From Candidatus Jettenia sp. (GTDB lineage: Bacteria; Planctomycetota; Brocadiia; Brocadiales; Brocadiaceae): a stretch of DNA of 64,000 nt. Below are positions 42,874 through 51,151 of this stretch, in pieces. Under the pieces are notes generated by a model. That model had not been told where the DNA came from. It made no database searches and saw only the letters and a list, made by a program, of their open reading frames with translations. Where the stretch lies: positions 1,393,659-1,457,658 of the forward strand of contig CP091278.1 of the NCBI GenBank assembly GCA_021650895.1, in the 5' to 3' direction. Position numbers and translations under genes: made by a program. The stretch's first letter is position 1; each line of letters opens with the position of its first letter.

Positions 42874-44256
42874 ATGAGAATCCAGTACTTTTTGATTATC
42901 GCCTTAATAAGCACACAGTTCGGAATTGCGTTTGCTCGTGACTTCGACGCTGAACGATTGGAGCGTCGCGCCTATGAAGCGGCATTGTGGGGGCAGGCCC
43001 TCGTGGCCGGCAATGAGATGATTGGTGGCGGCATTGCCGCTGGTCAAAAACTCAATCAAGTTGCTTTTTTCTCTCGGCCACCGAACTGGAAGTTTCAACA
43101 ACCCACACCCAATAACTCCACATGCTACGTCCAATTAACCTATGACGTGAAGCAAGGCCCCGTGGTAGTCGAGCTTCCACCAACTAAAGGACCGTACAGC
43201 ATCTTTGGGACGTTTCTTGATGTTTGGCAGCGTCCTGTCGTAGACGTCGGCGCAGGTGGCGATGATAAGGGCAAAGGGGGAAAATACTTCCTCTACAATG
43301 CCCGTGACCCTAAGATCACTGTGCCAGATGGCTATCTCCCGGTCCCACTTCAGACCTATCGGGGGTACGGGACGCTCCGTGTAATCACACCCGACCTCGA
43401 GCCGAAGACCCTAGAGGGGGCAGTCGAATACATAAAAGCAGGCTTCCAGCAGTATCCACACGGCAACAGTGACCGGCACCCCCGCATGGACATCTATGAC
43501 AAGGAATATTCCTCTTTGTTTCCGTGGGATCATACATTTTTTCAGCGGCTCCAAGAGGTCATCAATCACGAAGAGGTCCGCGAAGAGGACAAGTATGTGA
43601 TGGGTATGCTCAGCTCCATTGGAATCGACCGCGGCGGCAGCTTCGAGCCAGACAAGGAAACGCGTGCCGTGCTGGACCGCGTCATGAAGCGAGTTCACGG
43701 TGAACTTCAATACCGCCTTCGCACGATTCTGCCACCTCGTTGGGGAGACAAGTCCCAGTGGACGCAACCGGTACCAGAATCGATGATTTCGACGATGATG
43801 ACCTACAAGGACGAGAACAAGGTCTACATCGATGACAGAGCTTTCACTTATTACACTTACATTTCTCCTCCAGTAAAGCTGGGGTTGTCTACAGCTTATC
43901 TCATGCTGACCAAAGACGCAGATGGTGAACCGCTCAAGGGCGATCGCAATTACACTTTGACTGTCCCCGCGAACGTCCCTGCCAAACAGTTCTGGTCTGT
44001 CGTTGTTTATGATGTCGCCACAGCCTCGTATATCCGCGAGGCTGATCCCATCGGTCTCGCGTCAACCGAGAACCCAAAACAGAATAGTGACGACACTTTC
44101 ACCCTCCACTTTGGCCCCAAGCCACTGAATGGCGGAGTGAACTACCTGCCAACTGGCAATGCGGCCAATTATTTCCTGCTTTTCCGCTTCTACGGCCCGG
44201 AGAAGGCCTACAACGACAATAGTTGGATGTTGAACGACATGGAGAAACAACGTTAG
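42874..44256 (+). CDS. DUF1254/DUF1214 exported protein
   Basis: 460 residues with a signal peptide (MRIQYFLIIALISTQFGIAF, A). DUF1254 part: FFSRPPNWKFQQPTPNNSTC and VVVELPPTKGPYSIFGTFLD; DUF1214 part: RAFTYYTYISPPVKLG, VPAKQFWSVVVYD and a closing NYLPTGNAANYFLLFRFYGP. Complete. Visibly richer in G+C than its neighbours and with different codon choice, which suggests recent transfer. Function of the family is unsettled. Confidence 0.88.
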   Translation: MRIQYFLIIALISTQFGIAFARDFDAERLERRAYEAALWGQALVAGNEMIGGGIAAGQKLNQVAFFSRPPNWKFQQPTPNNSTCYVQLTYDVKQGPVVVELPPTKGPYSIFGTFLDVWQRPVVDVGAGGDDKGKGGKYFLYNARDPKITVPDGYLPVPLQTYRGYGTLRVITPDLEPKTLEGAVEYIKAGFQQYPHGNSDRHPRMDIYDKEYSSLFPWDHTFFQRLQEVINHEEVREEDKYVMGMLSSIGIDRGGSFEPDKETRAVLDRVMKRVHGELQYRLRTILPPRWGDKSQWTQPVPESMISTMMTYKDENKVYIDDRAFTYYTYISPPVKLGLSTAYLMLTKDADGEPLKGDRNYTLTVPANVPAKQFWSVVVYDVATASYIREADPIGLASTENPKQNSDDTFTLHFGPKPLNGGVNYLPTGNAANYFLLFRFYGPEKAYNDNSWMLNDMEKQR

Positions 44257-44429
44257 TTACAGACGAAAAGGCGTATAGACAAAGTGAATAATCCAACAAT
44301 GGCATAGCAATGGGATGCACTCGGAGGCCGCGAGTCAGGTCAACCGGTGTGGTTTGAGTCGATCGCGCGGCCCCGGCGATCCCTACTGTTAGGCATAAGA
44401 AACATTTATAGACAGGAGGTCTTAATTAA

Positions 44430-44666
44430 ATGTCAGTACGAAAAAGAAAACGTAAACGAGATATTGAGAAGAATTATCCAGCAAAGCAGTTTGTGATAAA
44501 ACTAAGGCGACTTGCGGACTGTATTGAAAAGGGTAACCGCTTCCGGATACAAGTGGCTGGAGAACGGATAGTCATTCCACCTACTGCCATTATCAATATT
44601 GAACATGAGCGTAGTTCTTCTGAAGAAGAAATAGAATTTCAGATTAAGTGGCAACTTGACCAGTAA
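44430..44666 (+). CDS. Amphi-Trp domain protein
   Basis: 78 residues: a basic head (SVRKRKRKRDIEKNY), then FVIKLRRLADCIEKGNRFRI, VAGERIVIPP and an end EEIEFQIKWQLDQ, the repeated beta pattern of amphi-Trp domain proteins. Strong AGGAGG before the ATG. Function unknown. Followed after 43 bases by a zinc-ribbon gene. Confidence 0.75.
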   Translation: MSVRKRKRKRDIEKNYPAKQFVIKLRRLADCIEKGNRFRIQVAGERIVIPPTAIINIEHERSSSEEEIEFQIKWQLDQ

Positions 44667-44709
44667 TTTGCAATAACACTTTATCGTAGATTAAGAAGGA
44701 GGTAAATAC

Positions 44710-44964
44710 ATGCAGTGTCCTGTATGTAAAGATGTAACTCTTGTCATATCTGAACGACAAGGGATAGAGATTGACTATTGTCCGCAGTGTCGAGGTGTTT
44801 GGCTTGACCGTGGAGAATTGGATAAGATTATTGATCGAACATTTCAGCAGAATGAGCATGAACAGGAGCATTTTCATGAGCATAGGGATTATGATGACAA
44901 GAAGTACCATGGCTACAAGAGGAAAAAACGTGGATTTCTTGGAGAGTTATTTGATTTTGATTAA
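44710..44964 (+). CDS. TFIIB-type zinc-ribbon protein
   Basis: 84 residues: MQCPVCKDVTLVISERQGIE, then YCPQCRGVWLDRGELDKIID, the zf-TFIIB signature (two CxxC, then GxWLDRGEL), a His/Glu-rich linker and a basic RKKRGFLGELFDFD end. Small proteins of this type are common and uncharacterised. Confidence 0.85.
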   Translation: MQCPVCKDVTLVISERQGIEIDYCPQCRGVWLDRGELDKIIDRTFQQNEHEQEHFHEHRDYDDKKYHGYKRKKRGFLGELFDFD

Positions 44965-45301
44965 TGATGGCGACATTGTCCTGTAAGTAATGAACGCCTA
45001 ACCAAAGGGTTTAAGGGATGAGGTTCAGACATTAGAATTTGGTCACAATTGAGGAAAACCGAGATGTGGTAAATACCTGAAAACCCTTAAAAATACTGGT
45101 GGAGCTAAGAGAATTCGAACCCCTGACCATTTGAATGCCATAAAAATTCCAAAGCTTTAAATGTTTTTTATTTCAGTTTTAAGTATTTTATTTTGTTAAG
45201 TTTAGCATAAATAGCAAAAAATTTATTTTTAGTTTATCTTAGGTAGTTTTGATATATTGTGTTCACATTTTGTTCACATTATCTCTTTAGTTTTATAACC
45301 T
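44965..45301. other. Non-coding region holding a tRNA end
   Basis: No gene seen. It contains GCCTAAC (about 44989), the tRNA fragment at 45097-45124, and very AT-rich sequence from 45130 on that resembles the AT-rich flank inside the prophage next to attL. Confidence 0.5.
45097..45124 (-). repeat. tRNA 3'-end fragment, probable attachment-site remnant
   Basis: The minus strand reads AGGGG-TTCGAAT-TCTCT, TAGCTCC, A, CCA: a T arm, acceptor 3' strand and encoded CCA. Upstream of the T arm the tRNA sequence stops, so this is not a gene. Integrative elements leave such pieces. It differs from the tRNA-Gly used by the prophage. The order tRNA end, TA pair, zinc-motif gene matches the prophage left arm. 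Confidence 0.6.
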
Positions 45302-45703
45302 TTATTCTTTGATTGAAGAAATTCTTAACCCCTCTACCTTCTCGAAGTGTTTTAGGTTATTAGTTAAGATTGTGAGATTATGGTGCAGGGCTGTAGAAGC
45401 AATCAAGAGGTCCATATCACCAATTAGTTGTTTTTTCTTTCTTAGTTTAGTTCTTTCCCTGCCAAATACTCTGCAAATGTCCTCATTGATACTCAATACT
45501 TTTAGATCAGGAGCTAAGAATTCATCTAACGATTGCTAGCTTTTAGCGGTGTCCTTGGAAGTAAAAATACCTTCATAAATTTCTGCCAAAGATATTACGC
45601 TTATAGCAACTCCCTGAGGAGCTATGTTTTCCAATTTCTTTGTTATTAGTTCAACACCCCGGAAGTGATCGATTATCCAATCAGTATCGATCAGATATTT
45701 CAT
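45302..45703 (-). pseudogene. PIN-domain (VapC-like) toxin interrupted by one amber codon
   Basis: Reads MKYLIDTDWIIDHFRGVELI ... VISLAEIYEGIFTS, then TAG at codon 56 (45536-45538), then in the same frame QSLDEFLAPDLKVLSINEDI ... GDMDLLIASTALHHNLTILT. The PIN acids (IDTD, AEIYEG, GDMDLLIA) are all present. Only the nonsense codon separates it from an intact RNase toxin. Overlaps the antitoxin by 4 bases (ATGA). Confidence 0.82.
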
Positions 45704-45948
45704 AGTTTTACCTTAGGTCTTGTGCTGATAAGGCGATCAGCATAAATATTTCTTTTTAACTCCTCAGCATCGATTAAATCTTTCCATCCTCCATCGGTAG
45801 CCTTTAGGGCCTCCCGGAAAAATTTCTTTTTTGGCTTTTCATGTATTTCATGAATAGTAACAGTAAATTCTTCGCCTTCTGAAAATTCTACTTTTTCCAA
45901 AGGTTTAATTACGCCCTGAGAAAATCTGACCTTGATTGTTCTTTCCAT
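45700..45948 (-). CDS. AF2212-like (VapB-type) antitoxin
   Basis: 82 residues from the ATG at 45948, chosen for the GAGAGGA about 6 bases upstream. RTIKVRFSQGVIKPLEKVEF and SEGEEFTVTI are the DUF104/AF2212-like beta domain; the C-terminal tail (DLIDAEELKRNIYADRLIST) would wrap the PIN toxin. Confidence 0.75.
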   Translation of the reverse strand: MERTIKVRFSQGVIKPLEKVEFSEGEEFTVTIHEIHEKPKKKFFREALKATDGGWKDLIDAEELKRNIYADRLISTRPKVKL

Positions 45949-46017
45949 GTTATCCTCTCTTTCCAAATTATTAATAAAGATAGCTTTTATGCAATTTATA
46001 CGTTTATTAATAATACT

Positions 46018-46491
46018 TCAGGGCAGATGTCTATTGCAATAGATTTTATCTTTAAAGATTTGAGGGTTATTAAGGCAATATTCGAGCATGTATTGGATGA
46101 CTGTGGTACCGCATATAGAACATTTGTTTGATGGACTGTTAGGGAGATTAATTGTTATGGTATCGAAACCGGGTAAAGGAATATGTCCTATATTATTACC
46201 TTTAAATGGAAGATAATTGGTAATTGGAGTTCGATCGGTACTTAAATTATTGGATTTTTTGGTGGTAGGAGAAATATTCTTTTTAGGCAAAATATACGTA
46301 GCCTTTGTCCTTTTGCTTTCTTTAATAGTATTTATATGTTCAATATGTTCTCTCCTTGTTTTAGAATTAGCGGTGAGTCGATGTTTTTCTATTTGATTTA
46401 TAATTGTAGTGACTTCATTATCACTTAAAATCATTTCTATTTTACTTTTTATATATGAGGTGTAGCCCTTTAATAATACATGTTCAGGCAT
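46018..46491 (-). CDS. Zinc-motif protein of unknown function (second copy)
   Basis: 157 residues, homologous to the prophage protein at 11844-12347: a helical basic N-terminus, NIGHIPLPGFDTIT, KCSICGTTV, MLEYCLNNPQIF and YCNRHLP. Followed downstream, about 70 bases on, by the VapB/VapC-like pair. Upstream there is no repressor, so the rest of the element is gone. Family unknown. Confidence 0.7.
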   Translation of the reverse strand: MPEHVLLKGYTSYIKSKIEMILSDNEVTTIINQIEKHRLTANSKTRREHIEHINTIKESKRTKATYILPKKNISPTTKKSNNLSTDRTPITNYLPFKGNNIGHIPLPGFDTITINLPNSPSNKCSICGTTVIQYMLEYCLNNPQIFKDKIYCNRHLP

Positions 46492-46736
46492 TTTTGTCTT
46501 AATAGTAATGACTTCATTTGTTTTTATTGAAATAAACTGAGTATCTCAGATTAAGCTATTGGACTGATACACTTAAATTGGCTTGGGGTGTTTCAATTAA
46601 CAAATGATAATGATTTGTTGAAAATTCAAAGTGAAAGGGAATTGAGATGTCGTTATAATAACGAAATAAAAAATATCAATACTCAAATTTAAGATGTGAT
46701 TCTATATCCTATTTTTTGTGAAGGAGGTGACTAGTC

Positions 46737-46925
46737 ATGAGCACAGCAAAAGAAGAGGTAAAGGCTCTTCTAGATAAACTTCCCGATGATTGTTCGTTGG
46801 AGGACGTCCAGTACCACCTCTATGTAGTCGAGAAAATCCGAAGAGGAATCAAGCGTGCTGAAAAGGAAGGGGTGCTAAGTCAGGACGAGGTTGAAAGAAA
46901 GCTCAATAAATGGACCTCGAAGTAA
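46737..46925 (+). CDS. Antitoxin-like small protein of a ParE locus
   Basis: 62 residues (STAKEEVKALLDKLPDDCSL, EDVQYHLYVVEKIRRGIKRA), helical, of the common type found ahead of RelE/ParE toxins. Strong GGAGGTGA before the ATG. Its end overlaps the start of the toxin frame by 16 bases. Confidence 0.7.
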   Translation: MSTAKEEVKALLDKLPDDCSLEDVQYHLYVVEKIRRGIKRAEKEGVLSQDEVERKLNKWTSK

Positions 46926-47242
46926 AGTAGTCGCCTGAGGCTACAGAAGACCTTGAATCAATTGCTGAATATATTGCACGAGATTCTGAGTTTTATGCCC
47001 GAGCCGTTGTCACAGAAATGTTGGCGGTTTCACGGCATATTCGAGAATTCCCTTTGGCCGGTCGCATCGTGCCGGAAATCGGGGATAAACGAATAAGAGA
47101 ACGGTTCATTTACAGTTACCGCATGGTATACCGGATCGAACCCACGCGAATTCTAATCGTAGCGGTAATTCATGGGAAACGTCTACTGGAAAGTATTTCA
47201 GAAAGATTTGAAAAGCGTATTTATGATAGCTCACCAAACTAA
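46910..47242 (+). pseudogene. ParE/RelE-like toxin with an amber at codon 7
   Basis: Reads MDLEVK, TAG (46928-46930), then SPEATEDLESIAEYIARDSE, REFPLAGRIVPEIGDKRIRE, YRMVYRIEPTRILIVAVIHG, a full ParE fold. Homologs usually have Trp at the stop position (KWSPEA), so a TGG to TAG change is likely. An internal restart at 47018 would lose the first helices. Confidence 0.82.
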
Positions 47243-47252
47243 GGAGGCTTCT

Positions 47253-47654
47253 ATGAAAGCAATCACCGTCCGCCAACCTTGGGCATGGGCAATTATCAAC
47301 GCAGGAAAGAATATTGAGAACCGCAACTGGAATACACATTTTCGTGGCAGGGCAGCTATTCACGCAGCCAGCGCCATGACGCGCGAAGAATATGAAGATG
47401 GTTATGAATACATCAAAAGTATTAACCATAGGCTCAAAATACCTGCTTACGAAGACTTGGCGCGCGGCGCGATTATCGGAACAGTTGAAATTACAGATTG
47501 TGTTCAAAACTCTGATTCGCCTTGGTTCGGAGGAAAGTATGGGTTTGTTTTAGCGCGTCCCAAGAAATTATCTGAGCCAATACCATGCAAGGGAGCATTG
47601 AGTTTTTGGAATGTGCCACAAAATATTGAGTCTCGGATCAAGAAGGCAATCTAG
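47253..47654 (+). CDS. ASCH-domain protein
   Basis: 133 residues from the ATG at 47253 behind AAGGAGG. KAITVRQPWAWAIINAGKNI ENR opens the ASCH (PUA-like) fold; RGRAAIHAAS, ARGAIIGTVEITDCV and the end follow. ASCH proteins bind or modify RNA; role here unknown. Placed 10 bases after the broken ParE gene. Confidence 0.82.
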   Translation: MKAITVRQPWAWAIINAGKNIENRNWNTHFRGRAAIHAASAMTREEYEDGYEYIKSINHRLKIPAYEDLARGAIIGTVEITDCVQNSDSPWFGGKYGFVLARPKKLSEPIPCKGALSFWNVPQNIESRIKKAI

Positions 47655-47718
47655 CCTAAGTTTCGCAGTCAGGGTAAAAAAGACTTGAAAAATCAAGGAT
47701 TTTATCATGGATTCTTCA

Positions 47719-48540
47719 CTACAAGTGTTCTTTTTTGATGGTGAATACCTTTCGTTCTATGGGCTTTGGATTAATTCCTAACTTCTCGTAAATCTCTTTT
47801 TGCTCTGCATCCGGCTCTGCCGCTACTCGTATATGATGTACCTTGGTACCATCTGCATCGGGAAGCACCATGGTTACTACCTGATGGGTTTGTAATATCC
47901 CTTTGATGGTATGCCAACTTCTCCTGTCCTGTTTTGATCTCAAGCTATACTTAATAGCATGCAACAGGTGATAGACAAGTTCTGTACCTCAACCTTCCCT
48001 TTGCTTTTTGTTTCAATCTCTTGTACCGGTATGCCTTCAAACTCCTCATAGTATTCACCTCTCTGACTCTGTCGCGCTGCTACGATGTAGTTCATCCCTT
48101 TCTCTCTGAGAAATTTCAAACTCTCCTCCGATACCATTCCCCTGTCTACGATTATCGTAGGATTCTTCTGCTTATCCTTGAGTCCTTCCCTGAGCCTTTC
48201 TACGACTGTCTTGAGCGTTGTGATGTCTTGCCTATTTCCCTCAAATACCTCATGCCTATGGACGAATCCCTCCCTATCAAGCACTAATCCTACTATGATC
48301 TGCTTACAATCTGGTCGCTCATCTCTGCTATAGCCATGTCTTGCCTTGGGATTGTTCTCTGCATTACCTTCAAAATAACTACTCGCACATCATACAAATA
48401 CACGGTATCCTCATGCCTGAATAACTCTTCCTCCCTCTTGGCAAGAAACTCCTCTACTCTTTCCTTGTTCTCTACCAGCTTGTCTGTTATCCGGTAAAGG
48501 GCATCCTTCTTGATCTCTACCTGAGTAAATACTTCCCCGG
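47719..48540 (-). pseudogene. IS1634-type transposase remnant
   Basis: Pieces in different frames: LDREGFVHRHEVFEGNRQDI, NPTIIVDRGMVSEESLKFLR, NYIVAARQSQRGEYYEE (47940-48284), a C-terminal piece at 47719-47964, and an upstream piece (KVFTQVEIKKDALYRITDKL) up to about 48540. Same family as the element at 56765 but a different, more decayed member. Confidence 0.7.
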
Positions 48541-48567
48541 GAATTTTAACAGGAAAAAATTATTTTT

Positions 48568-50622
48568 CTATAATAGTCTTATGAGTTCATGTGCTGGTTT
48601 GGGTTTACTAAAAAAATACCCCTGTACCATGTCACAGTTATGGGAACGCAAGAACTTTATTTGTGCTTCTGTTTCTACTCCTTCTGCTATCACCTTTTTA
48701 TTAAGACCATGCGCCATATTGATAATAGCCCTGGCTATCGTCGCAGCATCAGAATTGGTCGCAATGTCTCTCGTTAAGGATAGATCTATTTTTATTCCAT
48801 CAACAGGCAGGAATCTCAAATTATTTATTGAAGAAAAACCTGTACCAAAATCATCCAGCATAATTTTTATACCTATGTCACGAAGTTCTTTCAATATTTT
48901 AACACACCTATTCATGTCCTCCATGGCAGTACTTTCTGTGATTTCTAAATAAAAATTTCTCATATTCATTCCCGTTTCATCTAATATCCTTTGGATTAAT
49001 TCTGTTAAGTTACGATTCCGGAATTGCCGTGCCGAAACATTAACGGAAACATACAGGTGCAAATATCCTGAATTATACCAAATATTATTTTGGGAAAGGG
49101 CTTCTTTTATTACCCAACTACCAATAGATTCTATCATTCCCGTTTCTTCCGCCAGGGGGATAAATTCTTCAGGAGAAACCAAACCTCTCCGCGGATGTTC
49201 CCAACGAATGAGGGATTCAAAGCCTACAATATTGTCATCTGCTAAAGATACGATAGGCTGATAATATATCTTAAATTCATTATTTACAATAGCTTTTTGC
49301 ATGTCTTCCTCCAGCTGTAAGACTTTTACAGCGTGAAAGTGCATTTTTTTGTCAAACATTGCATAGTTAGACCTACCATTCTCTTTTACACGATACATTA
49401 CGATATCAGCATCTCTCAGGATATCCTCTGGTCGATCATAATATTCCCCATGTAGGACAATTCCGATACTTGCGCTGGTAAATACAGTATGCCCGTCAAG
49501 ACAGAAAGGTTCTTTCAATCTTTTTAAGATTTTTTCGGCAATAGCTTTTGTGCAAGCAACATCTTTTATATTATCAAGAAGCAGAACAAACTCATCTCCA
49601 CCAAAACGTGCAACTATATCATTACAACGCAGACACTCCTTTAACCTTTCTGCAATTGAAATCAATAGTTTGTCCCCGATTGTGTGGCCAAGACTATCAT
49701 TTATGATCTTAAAACGATCGATATCAAGAAAAAATACAGCAAACAGATTGCTTTTATTCATCCTTGTGTATGTTATCGTCTTTTCCAAATAATTCATAAA
49801 ATAATTTCTGTTGGGAAGATCAGTTAATGAGTCATGATAAGCATTATACAACATTTGTTCCCCAAGACGCTTCTGTATGGTAATATCACGTGATATGCCA
49901 ATAATTCCTACATCCTGACCTTTTGAGTCTCTTAAAATGGATGCGGATAAATATGAATGAAATATTTCGCCACTCTTCTTTTTTTTGACTACTTCGCCCA
50001 AAAACACCTTTTCTTGTTCTATTTTCTTATTAATATCTTGCCACACTTCGTGGTTAGCAAAGAGAAGATGAATTGGTTTGTGCAATACATCGCATTTGCT
50101 GTATCCAAAGACTTTTTGTGCAGCGGGATTAAACTCGGTAATCATTCGATCTATATTTGTAGCTATAATCATGTCAATTGAACTATTGATGAGGTTCTCT
50201 GCATAGTCTTTGGCTGTTACCAAAGCCTCTTCTATACGTTTTCGCTCCAAAGCATGACGAATAGACCGCTCTAGTAAGGATGAACTTATCTGCCCTTTAA
50301 CCAAATAATCGGAAGCACCGGCTTTTATTACCTCATTATCAATCTCATAATCGCCTTGCCCTGTCAATATAATAATCGGCCCCTTATAGCCGCTTTTAAT
50401 TGCTTCTCGTAAGAGTTCCAGCCCTGTTTTCTCACCGAGACGATAGTCGAAAAGACATATGTCAAATTGATTTTCACTCAATACCCTGAGCGCATTCTTA
50501 TATGTACTTTCCCAGTGTAAATCATACTTTACTCTTTCTATCTCAGAGAGTATATCCCTTGCTATAATGTAGTCGTCCTTGTCATCATCAACAAGAAGTA
50601 TCCTCAGCTTTTCACTGCCCAT
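48568..50622 (-). CDS. REC-PAS-GGDEF-EAL signalling protein
   Basis: 684 residues: receiver (1-125, ICLFDYRLG), PAS (about 145-250), GGDEF (about 260-420, RFGGDEFVLLLDN intact) and EAL (430-684). The EAL start reads FESLIRWEHP, with Ser in place of Ala, but the metal-binding set (SVNVSARQF, EITEST, LDDFGTGFSS, EGVETEAQ) is kept, so c-di-GMP synthesis or breakdown are both possible. Last gene of a minus-strand sensory cluster. Confidence 0.92.
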   Translation of the reverse strand: MGSEKLRILLVDDDKDDYIIARDILSEIERVKYDLHWESTYKNALRVLSENQFDICLFDYRLGEKTGLELLREAIKSGYKGPIIILTGQGDYEIDNEVIKAGASDYLVKGQISSSLLERSIRHALERKRIEEALVTAKDYAENLINSSIDMIIATNIDRMITEFNPAAQKVFGYSKCDVLHKPIHLLFANHEVWQDINKKIEQEKVFLGEVVKKKKSGEIFHSYLSASILRDSKGQDVGIIGISRDITIQKRLGEQMLYNAYHDSLTDLPNRNYFMNYLEKTITYTRMNKSNLFAVFFLDIDRFKIINDSLGHTIGDKLLISIAERLKECLRCNDIVARFGGDEFVLLLDNIKDVACTKAIAEKILKRLKEPFCLDGHTVFTSASIGIVLHGEYYDRPEDILRDADIVMYRVKENGRSNYAMFDKKMHFHAVKVLQLEEDMQKAIVNNEFKIYYQPIVSLADDNIVGFESLIRWEHPRRGLVSPEEFIPLAEETGMIESIGSWVIKEALSQNNIWYNSGYLHLYVSVNVSARQFRNRNLTELIQRILDETGMNMRNFYLEITESTAMEDMNRCVKILKELRDIGIKIMLDDFGTGFSSINNLRFLPVDGIKIDLSLTRDIATNSDAATIARAIINMAHGLNKKVIAEGVETEAQIKFLRSHNCDMVQGYFFSKPKPAHELIRLL

Positions 50623-50701
50623 AATATTCTCCTGGTATTTACTCGTAATAATAAGTAGTATTCGACAAAGCAGTAATTATTTAAATATACAGGTACACTC
50701 T

Positions 50702-51151
50702 CTAATAATCTGGCAATTGTACGATTTCTAACCAATAACTTGCTAAACTTTTTATGATAACGACTAATTCCTTAAATGACACAGGCTTGGTTATATATGA
50801 ATTAGAACCGAGGTTATAGGCATGAATGATATCCTCCTCCTCTTTCGAAGTCGTTAATATCACAACCGGAATTCGCCGCAGATTTGCATCTGCCTTCGTC
50901 TCACTGAGCACCTCACGTCCATCCTTTCTTGGCATGTTTAAATCCAGCAGAATAATCCCGGGTCTTGGTGCACTCTTAGGATCAGAGTACTTACCCCGTT
51001 GGTAAAGATAGTCCATCAGTTCCTCACCATCTTCAACGAAGCGAAAATCATTCATCAGCTTGGCCTCGTTAAATGCCTCTTGTGTCATAAAGCGGTCATC
51101 CGGATCATCATCAGCCATCAGAATTGTGATTGATTTCTTCTTCTGTTCCAT
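50702..51151 (-). CDS. Single-domain response regulator (Rcp1-like)
   Basis: 149 residues, receiver only: LMADDDPDDRFMTQEAF, phospho-acceptor in IILLDLNMPRKDG, VVILTTSKEE, NSYITKPVSFKELV. AAAGGAG stands before the ATG. It overlaps the 3' end of the kinase gene by 41 bases, marking it as the cognate partner; it may pass the phosphate to the GGDEF-EAL protein. Confidence 0.9.
   Translation of the reverse strand: MEQKKKSITILMADDDPDDRFMTQEAFNEAKLMNDFRFVEDGEELMDYLYQRGKYSDPKSAPRPGIILLDLNMPRKDGREVLSETKADANLRRIPVVILTTSKEEEDIIHAYNLGSNSYITKPVSFKELVVIIKSLASYWLEIVQLPDY

Noticed and set aside
45302..47242. Programmed read-through of TAG in the two toxin genes
   Set aside because: TAG ends normal genes in the window (pabB, pabC), no context or suppressor tRNA is visible, and in one case the expected residue is Trp.
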